This document shows positions 1 to 7,487 of a stretch of 24,966 nt of DNA, in pieces. The stretch spans positions 1 to 24,966 of the forward strand of contig URSW01000004.1 of the NCBI GenBank assembly GCA_900550625.1. Reading direction: 5' to 3'. Both the position numbers and the translations under genes were made by a program. This DNA is from an uncultured Eubacteriales bacterium. GTDB lineage: Bacteria; Bacillota; Clostridia; Oscillospirales; CAG-272. How positions within the stretch are numbered: the first letter of the stretch is position 1; each line of letters begins with the position of its first letter. The notes beneath the pieces are model-generated. The model saw nothing but the letters and a program-made list of their open reading frames with translations. It was not told where the DNA came from and made no database searches.

Positions 1-72
1 CCAGCCGGCGGCGTTTATCGATATTGCAAAAATCACGGACAGAGCCGCGAGTACAAGTGATAATCTTTTCAT
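1..72 (-). CDS. N-terminus of a secreted protein (partial, runs off window)
   Basis: The start codon is at 72 on the minus strand, and only 24 codons lie in the window. They read as a signal peptide: MKR, then a hydrophobic stretch (LSLVLAALSVIFAISINAA). An AAAGGA Shine-Dalgarno sequence lies about 6 bases upstream. The mature protein is outside the window, so its function cannot be stated. Bases 73-233 upstream contain no gene I can support and only a small hairpin (about 89-103). I found no convincing sigma-A promoter there. Confidence 0.6.
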   Translation of the reverse strand, partial: MKRLSLVLAALSVIFAISINAAGW

Positions 73-233
73 TTTACATTCCTTTTCGCCGCAGAGCGCG
101 GCAGAACAGATTGCCGAAAGCATAATTGTTTCGTTCAAGATTATCTTTCCGTCGAAAGCGCCGTATATCCTCTGAAAAAAACGGAATTTGCGTTTTATAA
201 TCCGCGGACAAACATATTTTGATTTTGAAAATA

Positions 234-291
234 AAAATCCCCCGCCGTATGCGGTGCAAAGCGCACTGCACGTTCGTCGGCGGGGATTTTT
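234..291 (-). terminator. Terminator of the ABC exporter/yjbR operon
   Basis: Bases 234-247 and 278-291 form a long stem (AAAAATCC.CCGCCG against CGGCGGGGATTTTT) that starts at the stop codon of the YjbR-like gene. A smaller hairpin (GTGC/GCAC) lies within the loop. On the minus strand the 3' arm ends in a T-rich run. The A/T symmetry means it could also act on the plus strand. Confidence 0.75.
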
Positions 292-968
292 CATTTTCGT
301 TTTCCGGCAAGGCGATAGCTTTCGTCAACTCTGCGGCAAAGCTCATCCAACGGCAGTGCGCCGTCGGGCACGACCGTATACCAATGCTTCTTATTCATGT
401 GCCATCCGGGATATATACCGTTCTTTCCGACATCTGCGGTTATATCCTCCGGTATACCGTGAAGATTGATTATCTCGATCTCGCCGTCATTCTCTATGCC
501 TATCCTGCGCGCGGCGACCGCCATTATAACGCAGTACCACTTTCCGGTATCCGCGCGGCGAAGGATCGCGCATCGCGGAGAATCCTCCCACAGAAATTCC
601 GGATCGCTTCCGTATGTGTTTTTCGCATATGCGATCAGTTTCTTTAACTCATCGGAGCGAAAGACGTCCGAAACGAAGCATTTCTCCGAAATATCACGAA
701 GAAGTGCTTCAAAGTCCTCCCTGACGCCGCCGACAAAGCTGCCGCTTGCCATATCCGACAGATGAAGCGTATATTCTTCATCCGAAACCGGATCGGTCAC
801 CGAAGCCGCCGCGCGTCCGTCCGGGAAAATATCGATCTTCATCCGAAAAAGGCTTTTCGAAAGAACCGCCTCAAAGGAAAGCTTTCCTTCGTTTTCACAA
901 AAGCCGTACAGACGCAGCTTTTCGGGGACTGCCTTTTTCATCGCAAAAAATGAAGTTACATCGTGCAC
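291..968 (-). CDS. MmcQ/YjbR family protein
   Basis: This 225-residue protein belongs to the MmcQ/YjbR (DUF419) family, which has a CyaY-like fold and is often annotated as DNA-binding without firm biochemical support. The diagnostic part is the C-terminal half: an aspartate/serine-rich entry (FLWEDSPRCAILRR, about 125-138), then GWHMNKKHWYTV (about 187-198), DG.LPLDEL and a final 'RRVDESYRLA' helix. The N-terminal 100 residues are the extension common in clostridial members. The start is GTG at 968: a GGAGG lies 6 bases upstream, and the first ATG in frame has no such site. It begins 18 bases after the upstream ABC gene, so it is probably the last gene of that operon. The substrate or DNA target is unknown. 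Confidence 0.85.
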   Translation of the reverse strand: MHDVTSFFAMKKAVPEKLRLYGFCENEGKLSFEAVLSKSLFRMKIDIFPDGRAAASVTDPVSDEEYTLHLSDMASGSFVGGVREDFEALLRDISEKCFVSDVFRSDELKKLIAYAKNTYGSDPEFLWEDSPRCAILRRADTGKWYCVIMAVAARRIGIENDGEIEIINLHGIPEDITADVGKNGIYPGWHMNKKHWYTVVPDGALPLDELCRRVDESYRLAGKRK

Positions 969-986
969 GGTATACCTCCGAAATCG

Positions 987-2717
987 TTATTTCGCGCTGA
1001 ACTGACTGCTGTAAAGCTCCGTATAAAGTCCGCCGCGTCCGAGAAGTTTCTCATGGGTTCCGCTTTCAAAGACGGCGCCGTCCTTCATCACAATGATGCA
1101 GTCCGCGTCACGGACAGTCGAAAGGCGATGCGCGACGACGAACGAGGTTCGTCCCTGCATGAGCCTTGTAAACGCATCCTGCACCTTCACCTCCGTGCGC
1201 GTATCGATGGACGAGGTTGCCTCATCGAGAATCAGCACCGGAGGTCTGAGAAGCATCACCCTCGCTATGCAGAGAAGCTGACGCTCGCCCTCGGAGAGAT
1301 CGTCGTCGCCGATCACGGTATCGTATCCGTCCTTAAGCCTCTTTATGAAGCCGTGTGCGCGCGCCGCCTTTGCCGCCGCGATTATCTCATCATCGCTCGC
1401 GCCTTCCCTGCCGAACGCAATATTCTCTTTTACCGTGGCGTGCTTTATCCATGTGTCCTGAAGAACCATCCCGAAATTCTCGCGCAGGCTTTTTCTCGTA
1501 ACGTCGGCGATATTCTCGCCGTCGATCAGTATGCTTCCCTCGTCGACGTCGTAAAATCTCATAAGAAGGTTGATAAGCGTTGTTTTTCCGCATCCCGTCT
1601 GACCGACTATCGCAATCTTCTGCCCCGCCGATGCCGAAAAATCAAATCCCTTTATCAGCGTGCGGCTTTTATCGTATGAGAAAGCGACGTTTCTGAACTC
1701 GACGTTGCCCTGCGGATTCTCGAGATCTCGCTTTCCTTCGTCCGAGCTTTCCGGAGCCTCGTCGATCAGCTCGTATATTCTCGCGGCGCAGGCAAAGGCG
1801 TTCTGAAGCTCCGCGACAACTCCGGAAATCTCGTTGAACGGCTTTGTGTACTGATTCGAATATGCGAGAAAGCTTACAAACGCGCCGACGGTCATTCTTC
1901 CCACCACGGCGAAAAATCCGCCCGCAAGTCCGACAACAGCGTAGATCAGGTTGTTTATAAATCTCGTCGTCGGATTTGTAAGGGATGAAAAGAACGTTGC
2001 GCGGAGAGAATACTTCCTCAGCTTTTCGTTCACGCCGTCGAATCTGCCGAGCGCGCGCTCACCGTAGGAAAACGCCTGAACGGTCTTCTGATTCTGGATC
2101 ATCTCATTCATGAGTGAGGTCTGCTCGCCGCGCGTCTCCGACTGCTTTTTGAACATATCGTACGTCCGGTTTGCGATAAAGCGAGCCGTGAAAAGCGACA
2201 GCGGAGTAAGAACGACCACGGCAAGCGCGATGGATGGGGAGATCGAAAGCATGAATCCGAGCGTGACGGCGACGGTGACGACCCCCGTAAAAAGCTGTGA
2301 GAATCCGAGAACGAGACCGTCCGAAAACGCTTCGGCATCCGCTGTGATGCGACTTACGATATCTCCGTAGGGATGCGAATCGACATACGACACCGGGAGA
2401 TGCTGTATCCTTCCGAACGCCGCGTTACGCAGCTCGCGCACCGCGTTGTATGCGATACGGTTATTCACGGAGGTCATGACCCACTGAAGCACACCGGACA
2501 CAAGCGCGCACACGGCAAGCGTTACAAGCGCACGTATCACAATACCGAAATCCACGCTGCCCGCCGACGCGATCCCGTCGATCGCGCGTCCGGCAAGCAC
2601 GGGAATGTAAAGCGACAGGACTACCGAGGCAACGGAGAACACAAGAGATAAAGCAATGAGAAATTTCGAATGCGATACGGTTTTTACAACACGTCCGATC
2701 ACAGATTTGTTTTTCAT
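987..2717 (-). CDS. ABC exporter half-transporter, canonical-Glu subunit
   Basis: This 576-residue protein fuses an N-terminal six-helix exporter membrane domain (about 15-310) to an ATPase domain (about 335-576). Visible motifs are Walker A GQTGCGKTT (372-380), signature LSEGERQ (474-480), Walker B with catalytic glutamate ILDEATSS (D498, E499) and switch histidine AHRLSTV (H530). The signature departs from LSGGQ. The upstream neighbour is a second half-transporter with complementary defects, so the two are predicted to form one heterodimer (MdlA/MdlB, TM287/288 type). Start and upstream stop are 3 bases apart, and the Shine-Dalgarno GGAGG sits inside the end of the upstream gene, which indicates translational coupling. 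Substrate is unknown; drugs, lipids or peptides are all possible for this class. Confidence 0.93.
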   Translation of the reverse strand: MKNKSVIGRVVKTVSHSKFLIALSLVFSVASVVLSLYIPVLAGRAIDGIASAGSVDFGIVIRALVTLAVCALVSGVLQWVMTSVNNRIAYNAVRELRNAAFGRIQHLPVSYVDSHPYGDIVSRITADAEAFSDGLVLGFSQLFTGVVTVAVTLGFMLSISPSIALAVVVLTPLSLFTARFIANRTYDMFKKQSETRGEQTSLMNEMIQNQKTVQAFSYGERALGRFDGVNEKLRKYSLRATFFSSLTNPTTRFINNLIYAVVGLAGGFFAVVGRMTVGAFVSFLAYSNQYTKPFNEISGVVAELQNAFACAARIYELIDEAPESSDEGKRDLENPQGNVEFRNVAFSYDKSRTLIKGFDFSASAGQKIAIVGQTGCGKTTLINLLMRFYDVDEGSILIDGENIADVTRKSLRENFGMVLQDTWIKHATVKENIAFGREGASDDEIIAAAKAARAHGFIKRLKDGYDTVIGDDDLSEGERQLLCIARVMLLRPPVLILDEATSSIDTRTEVKVQDAFTRLMQGRTSFVVAHRLSTVRDADCIIVMKDGAVFESGTHEKLLGRGGLYTELYSSQFSAK

Positions 2718-2720
2718 CCG

Positions 2721-4436
2721 TCAGTCCTCCTTTTCAAGCTGGGATTCGCATATTTCGCGGTAGACCTCGCACGACGAGAGAAGCTCGGCATGTGTTCCTA
2801 CTCCCACGATCATGCCCTCGTCGAGTACGACGACTGTATCGGCGCCGCGTATTGCGGATACGCGCTGCGACACCGTTATTACGGTCGGTGAAAAATCCGT
2901 ATTTCGCAGAGCTCGTCCGAGCGCGGCGCCCGTCGCGTAGTCGAGCGCGCTCGCCGCATCGTCGAGTATCAGTATTTTCGGCTTTCCGACAAGTGCACGC
3001 GCTATCGTCATGCGCTGTCTCTGCCCGCCGGACAGATTCCGTCCGTCCTGCTCAAGCTCAAAATCAAGACCGCCTTTTTTGCCTTCTGTCATTTCCTTCG
3101 CCTGCGCGGTCTCGAGTGCTTCCCATATTTCACCGTCGGAAGCGTCCTCTTTGCCGAAGCGGATATTGTCGCGCACGCTCCCCTTGAAGAGCACCTTTTT
3201 CTGCGAGACAGTGCCGATCATTTTGCGAAGAAATTTAAGGTCGTAATCCTTTACGTCGTTTCCGCACACGCGCACCGTTCCGTCCGTGACATCGTAAAAT
3301 CGCGGAATAAGGCTGACGAGCGAGCTTTTTCCCGAGCCTGTCGAGCCGATAATTCCGACGTTCGATCCGCGCTTTATCTTCAGATTTATATCGTGCAGCG
3401 CTTCCTCGGCCCCGCCGTAGGAAAGTGATGCGTGATCGAATTCCACGTCAAATTCGCTGTCCCCGGCGGAGACTGCTTTGCCGGACACCGTGCCCGGCTC
3501 CGTATCAAGAACTGCCTGAACGCGGTTTGCGCAGGCGATCGATTTCGTAATGCTGATTATAAGCCCCGCAAGCTTCACAAGCTCAATCAGTATCTGCGAC
3601 ATATAATTATAAAGAGCAACGACATCTCCGCGGGATATGCTTCCGGAATCGACGCGGAGCGCTCCGGTATAGATGAGTACGGCGACGGCAATGTTTATGA
3701 GAACGAGCGTCGCAGGATTCATGACCGCGGAAATTCTGCCGACCGCGACCTGCATATCGGTGAGCGCGCGGTTCTTTTCGCCGAAATCGTTTATTTCCTC
3801 GTCCTCCTTGCAGAAGGCGCGCACCACTCTTGTTCCGGTGAGGTTTTCACGGGTGACGCCGAGAAGCGCGTCAAGCTTTTTCTGCACCTTTTTATAAAGC
3901 GGTATGCATACGAGCATAACGGCAAACACGACCGCCGCAAGAAGCGGAACGGTGACGACGAACACAAGCGCCGACTTTACGTCAACGGTAAACGCCATGA
4001 TGACAGCGCCGAAAACGACAAACGGAGAGCGCAGGACAAGACGCAGCGTGAGGTTTATACCCGTCTGTATCTGGTTAATGTCTCCGGTAAGCCGGGTGAG
4101 CAGCGTCGGCGCGCCGAAGGAGTCAAGCTGCGAAAATGACAGCTTACCTATATGGCTGAACAGGTCACGTCGCAGATCGGTCGTTGAACCTACCGCCGCC
4201 TTTGCGGCAAAATACTGTGCCGCTATCGTGCATCCGAGCCCGAAAAGCGCAAACATCCCGAGCAGGATGCACCTGTTTATAATGAAGCTTTTGTCCCCCG
4301 CCGCGATTCCCCTGTCGATCACGTCGGCGATCACAAGCGGTACGGCAAGCTCAAAGGCGACCTCGACAAGCTTAAACACCGGAGCGAGGATGCTTTCCTT
4401 TTTATAATTCCCAAGATATCCGATAAGTTTGAACAT
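2721..4436 (-). CDS. ABC exporter half-transporter, degenerate-Glu subunit
   Basis: This is a 571-residue exporter half-transporter: membrane domain about 15-310, ATPase domain about 330-571. Motifs are Walker A GSTGSGKS (364-371), full signature LSGGQRQR (468-475), Walker B LILDDAASALD in which the catalytic glutamate is aspartate (D493), and a switch region SQRVSA in which the usual histidine is glutamine (Q524). This is the pattern of the non-hydrolysing half of heterodimeric exporters. I start it at the ATG at 4436 (MFKLIGYLGN) because GAGG precedes it. The longer frame to 4493 would begin inside the predicted promoter and upstream of the expected transcript start near 4458. First gene of the operon with the next half-transporter and the YjbR-like gene. 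Confidence 0.92.
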   Translation of the reverse strand: MFKLIGYLGNYKKESILAPVFKLVEVAFELAVPLVIADVIDRGIAAGDKSFIINRCILLGMFALFGLGCTIAAQYFAAKAAVGSTTDLRRDLFSHIGKLSFSQLDSFGAPTLLTRLTGDINQIQTGINLTLRLVLRSPFVVFGAVIMAFTVDVKSALVFVVTVPLLAAVVFAVMLVCIPLYKKVQKKLDALLGVTRENLTGTRVVRAFCKEDEEINDFGEKNRALTDMQVAVGRISAVMNPATLVLINIAVAVLIYTGALRVDSGSISRGDVVALYNYMSQILIELVKLAGLIISITKSIACANRVQAVLDTEPGTVSGKAVSAGDSEFDVEFDHASLSYGGAEEALHDINLKIKRGSNVGIIGSTGSGKSSLVSLIPRFYDVTDGTVRVCGNDVKDYDLKFLRKMIGTVSQKKVLFKGSVRDNIRFGKEDASDGEIWEALETAQAKEMTEGKKGGLDFELEQDGRNLSGGQRQRMTIARALVGKPKILILDDAASALDYATGAALGRALRNTDFSPTVITVSQRVSAIRGADTVVVLDEGMIVGVGTHAELLSSCEVYREICESQLEKED

Positions 4437-4464
4437 ACATACCTCTTCATATATTATCCCGTAA

Positions 4465-4493
4465 ATGATACCACTAACGCCGTATTTTTTCAA
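4465..4493 (-). promoter_or_regulatory. Promoter of the ABC exporter operon
   Basis: Reading the minus strand, TTGAAA (4493-4488), a 17-base spacer and TATCAT (4470-4465) make a good sigma-A type promoter. The predicted transcript start is near 4458, leaving a leader of roughly 22 bases. It is divergent from the promoter at 4560-4588. Confidence 0.7.
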
Positions 4494-4559
4494 GTACGAA
4501 AGACAAATTTACCCGAAGGCGCTTGAATCCCCGATCGCAAAGAGCCTCGGCAGGTGCAA

Positions 4560-4588
4560 TTGACAAAATATTCACGCGGTGATATAAT
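4560..4588 (+). promoter_or_regulatory. Promoter of the cysteine synthase-like gene
   Basis: TTGACA (4560-4565), exactly 17 bases, then TATAAT (4583-4588): a full consensus sigma-A promoter 33 bases before the start codon. No inverted repeat that would suggest an operator is obvious in the short leader. Confidence 0.9.
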
Positions 4589-4620
4589 GACGGTATGCGT
4601 TTTTTGAAAGGAAATAAACT

Positions 4621-5550
4621 ATGATATACGGTAATGTGCTGGAAGCTGTCGGACACACGCCGATGATCCGGCTTAAAAGAATGGCGGAAAACGGGTCTGC
4701 CGAAATTCTTGTGAAGTACGAAGGACTTAACGTGGGCGGATCGATAAAGACGCGCACCGCACTCAACATGATAGAGGACGGCGAGCGCCGAGGGCTGATC
4801 GGGCCCGACACCGTCATCGTCGAGCCGACGAGCGGAAATCAGGGGATCGGGCTTGCGCTGATCGGCGCGGTGCGCGGATACCGTGTGAAGATCATCATGC
4901 CGGACAGCGTATCCGTAGAGCGGCGCAAGCTCATCACGCACTACGGTGCCGAGGTGATTCTCGTTCACGACGCGGGCAACATCGGCGACGCGATCGAGGA
5001 GTGCCGTCTTACCGCGCTGAAAATGGCAGAGGAAGACCCGAACGTCTTCATGCCCGGTCAATTTGAAAATCCCGCGAACCCCATGGTTCACAAGCATCAC
5101 ACTGCGCTCGAGATACTCGAGCAGGTCGCGGGACCGATCCACGGCTTCTGTTCCGGTGTCGGCACCGGAGGAACAATCTCCGGCATCGGCGAATCGCTCA
5201 AAGCGCTGAATCCCGACATCACGGTATGGGCGGTCGAGCCGGAGCATGCCGCGATACTCGCCGGCGGGAACATCGGCACGCACCTTCAGATGGGTATCGG
5301 CGACGGACTTATACCGGATAACCTCAACCGCAGCATATACTCCGACATATGCATAATCAGCGATGAGGAAGCGATCGAAACCGCACGCGATCTTGCGCGT
5401 CTCGAAGGACTGATGTGCGGCATATCATCGGGCACGAACGTCGCCGCCGCACGGCGCATGGCGCGCATACTCGGCGAAGGAAAAACCGTCGTCACGGTTC
5501 TGCCGGACACCGCAGAAAGATATTTTTCGACCCCGCTCTTTGACGAATAA
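4621..5550 (+). CDS. PLP-dependent cysteine synthase family protein
   Basis: This 309-residue fold-type II PLP enzyme belongs to the O-acetylserine sulfhydrylase/cystathionine beta-synthase family, which typically makes cysteine from O-acetylserine and sulfide. The PLP lysine is K43 in NVGGSIKTR. The substrate loop TSGNQG is at 70-75, the phosphate-binding GTGGT at 181-185, followed by AVEP (205-208), GISSGTN (267-273) and the family ending LPDTAERYFST. Length is normal. Two motif changes from typical CysK are visible: VGGSIKTR rather than PGGSVKDR, and Gln rather than Thr in TSGNxG. Substrate preference could therefore differ. AAAGGA lies 8 bases before the ATG. It is transcribed alone, with no other sulfur gene nearby. 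Confidence 0.88.
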   Translation: MIYGNVLEAVGHTPMIRLKRMAENGSAEILVKYEGLNVGGSIKTRTALNMIEDGERRGLIGPDTVIVEPTSGNQGIGLALIGAVRGYRVKIIMPDSVSVERRKLITHYGAEVILVHDAGNIGDAIEECRLTALKMAEEDPNVFMPGQFENPANPMVHKHHTALEILEQVAGPIHGFCSGVGTGGTISGIGESLKALNPDITVWAVEPEHAAILAGGNIGTHLQMGIGDGLIPDNLNRSIYSDICIISDEEAIETARDLARLEGLMCGISSGTNVAAARRMARILGEGKTVVTVLPDTAERYFSTPLFDE

Positions 5551-5673
5551 AGCGTTATTTGCTAATAAAACTCCGCCCGCGAAAGCGGGTGCGGCTTAGA
5601 GATTTCGTAATCCCGGAAATATCGGCATAGTCGTGTTATGCGGCTGCCGCGCGGTTTTCTTTATGCAGGAAAA

Positions 5674-5705
5674 CGCCTCCGCACTTCAAATGAAGTGCGG
5701 AGGCG
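5674..5705. terminator. Bidirectional terminator between convergent genes
   Basis: A perfect 15-bp inverted repeat (CGCCTCCGCACTTCA at 5674-5688, its complement at 5691-5705) is followed by CTTTTAATTT on the plus strand and TTTTCC on the minus strand. It lies between the convergent cysteine-synthase-like and glycosidase genes and can serve both. Another small GC hairpin (CCCGC gaaa GCGGG, 5576-5589) precedes it without a T-run. Confidence 0.85.
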
Positions 5706-5744
5706 CTTTTAATTTCAGGCTTTACGGTATCATATCCGTACGGT

Positions 5745-7262
5745 TTATTCGGCGGCGATCTCCAAAGTCTCGCTTCCGCCGTCCCAGATAAGCTCAAGCG
5801 TCACGGGAATGTTCGATTTGACCGCGACACGGGGCTTTTCGGCGCTGTCGGCACGTTCCTCGCAAATAAGATCAAGCATACCGTTCTTGCCGAAGGGATA
5901 TCTCTCGACGCCGTGCTTTTCCGTGCGGTTTACATGCCATGTGATCTTGTTCTCTCCGACGTTGCTCTTGATTCCGAATACAAACTCGAAAAGTATCGTT
6001 ATCGGGAAAAGTCCGGACCAGCCGACGAAATCGCCCTTTGCGGGTCTGCCCTGCTCGGTGGCTTCGGGAGCGTAATTCTCCCACAGCGTACCCGTCTTAT
6101 CGAACACTCCGACCACGTTTTCGATGTTGGAGCATGCAATGTCATATGCGATCTTGTGATATCCGTATTTTTCAAGTCCGCGCAGCACCATGTAGGTCGT
6201 CGGAGCCCATATCGATCCGCGCCAATAACCGCCCTCGGCGATGTAGTCGGGATGATCCGCGGAAAGCGTGGGCGGACGGTGATGACGGTTGAACTCGTCC
6301 TTGTTTTCGAGGTGAGCGACAAAGGCGTCCGCGCGATCCTCGGGAACGACTCCGGCAAGGAGCGCCCAATATGCCCCGATCGTCTTCACTCCGCTCAGTT
6401 TTCCGTCTCTCCAAAGATCATAATAATAATGGGTCTTCTCGTCCCACAGCTTTTCGTTCACGACCTTTTTGAGCATCTCCTGCTCCTCGACGAGGAACGC
6501 GGTATCCTCTTCACGTCCGAGGATCTTGCCCATTTCGATGAGGATGTGACCGCTTAATATCATCTGGAAGCATGCATCGGTCCAGACCATGTGGCCGTGC
6601 GAGAACAGGACGTTGTATCCGGGACTCATTCGCGGCTGATTGTCCATGCCGCAGCCGAGACCCGATGTCCAATATGTGCCGTCCTGCCATGTATGATTAT
6701 CGTGGAGCCACTTATGATACGCAAGCAGCGGCGGGAAGATCTCGGCTATGCGCTGACGGTCGCCTATGTTGAGATAGTATTCCCACTCGCACCACGGCAT
6801 AACGTTCGGACCCGTTGCGCTCGGGTCGAAGCGCGTGAATTTTTCGCTTCCGTCATCCTCTTCGATCTCGCGGCTTATGAAGCCGTCAACGTGCTGATGA
6901 GAATAGAAGTTGTTGAGCGTATTCTGAAAATTGAACACACGCGAGCCGTATTTGCCGAACATGAGGATGAACGACGAATCCCACATGAAGGTGCATCCGT
7001 TGAATGCAGTGTCGATAAAGTTGCTGACAAATCCGCTTCCGGGCGTCGGGCGGCGCAGATTGCCGAAGGCGATCTGCCAAGCCTTGTCGTAGCAGGCGAT
7101 CGCGTCGTAATGTCCTTCCCATACCGGCTTCGGGAGGCGGTCCCGAGCATCCTCGTATGTCGGCAGCGGCGCGTCCTCGGGCTCTCTGCCTACGAAAGTG
7201 TTCTCACTGACGTATGTACACGGCGCGTAAGTCCACTCCGAATCCGAAAAGAATTTTCCCAT
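5745..7262 (-). CDS. GH63-like (trehalase/MGH fold) glycosidase
   Basis: This 505-residue protein has the (alpha/alpha)6-barrel features of the GH63/trehalase-like group, which includes mannosylglycerate and glucosylglycerate hydrolases. Visible signatures are FMWDSSF (92-98), GCGMDNQPR (203-211) with the probable catalytic acid D207, GGYWRGSIWAPTTY (344-357), and TLWENYAPE (392-400) with the probable catalytic base E395, then KGDFVGWSG. No signal peptide or membrane segment is seen, so it should be cytoplasmic and act on an imported small glycoside. Catalytic assignments come from family knowledge. GAGG lies 8 bases before the ATG. It is a single-gene unit with its own promoter and terminator and no sugar transporter adjacent except the SSS symporter of the separate upstream operon. 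Confidence 0.85.
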   Translation of the reverse strand: MGKFFSDSEWTYAPCTYVSENTFVGREPEDAPLPTYEDARDRLPKPVWEGHYDAIACYDKAWQIAFGNLRRPTPGSGFVSNFIDTAFNGCTFMWDSSFILMFGKYGSRVFNFQNTLNNFYSHQHVDGFISREIEEDDGSEKFTRFDPSATGPNVMPWCEWEYYLNIGDRQRIAEIFPPLLAYHKWLHDNHTWQDGTYWTSGLGCGMDNQPRMSPGYNVLFSHGHMVWTDACFQMILSGHILIEMGKILGREEDTAFLVEEQEMLKKVVNEKLWDEKTHYYYDLWRDGKLSGVKTIGAYWALLAGVVPEDRADAFVAHLENKDEFNRHHRPPTLSADHPDYIAEGGYWRGSIWAPTTYMVLRGLEKYGYHKIAYDIACSNIENVVGVFDKTGTLWENYAPEATEQGRPAKGDFVGWSGLFPITILFEFVFGIKSNVGENKITWHVNRTEKHGVERYPFGKNGMLDLICEERADSAEKPRVAVKSNIPVTLELIWDGGSETLEIAAE

Positions 7263-7311
7263 GATTCTGACCTCGTTTCGTTTATATTTTATTATAGATT
7301 CCGAATAACGT

Positions 7312-7332
7312 AAGCGGCGGAAAGCGCCGCTT
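7312..7332 (-). other. Hairpin in the glycosidase 5' leader
   Basis: AAGCGGCG (7312-7319) and CGCCGCTT (7325-7332) form a perfect 8-bp stem with a 5-base loop. It lies immediately after the predicted transcript start (near 7338) of the glycosidase mRNA. No T-run follows on the minus strand, so it does not look like a terminator; a 5' stabilising or regulatory hairpin is possible. Confidence 0.5.
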
Positions 7333-7344
7333 TCTTCCGACTAT

Positions 7345-7373
7345 ATTATAACTCAGCGACGACAGGCAGTCAA
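7345..7373 (-). promoter_or_regulatory. Promoter of the glycosidase gene
   Basis: On the minus strand TTGACT (7373-7368), 17 bases, TATAAT (7350-7345). The leader to the ATG at 7262 would be about 75 bases. A second TATAAT lies at 7296-7291 but has no matching -35 element. Confidence 0.82.
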
Positions 7374-7451
7374 GACATTCTGCCGTCTCTCGGCATAAAA
7401 GCGAAAGAAAAAGGCGCACGCTTCATCGAACCTCGCCCTTTCGAAAAATTT

Positions 7452-7476
7452 CCCGCCGCGCAGAATGCGCGGCGGG
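7452..7476 (-). terminator. Terminator of the ligase/symporter operon
   Basis: CCCGCCGCGC (7452-7461) and GCGCGGCGGG (7467-7476) form a perfect 10-bp GC-rich stem with a 5-base loop. On the minus strand it is followed by AAATTTTTCG. It lies 12 bases after the symporter stop codon and separates this operon from the glycosidase promoter. Confidence 0.85.
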
Positions 7477-7487
7477 GCGTAATATTG

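Noticed and set aside
4437..4493. N-terminal extension of the first ABC half-transporter (alternative start at 4493)
   Set aside because: The alternative start lies in the -35 element of the predicted promoter, and the ATG at 4436 has a Shine-Dalgarno sequence.
4474..5283. 269-codon open frame antisense to the cysteine synthase-like gene
   Set aside because: It covers the promoter and most of a clear PLP enzyme gene on the other strand, and its translation shows no family features.
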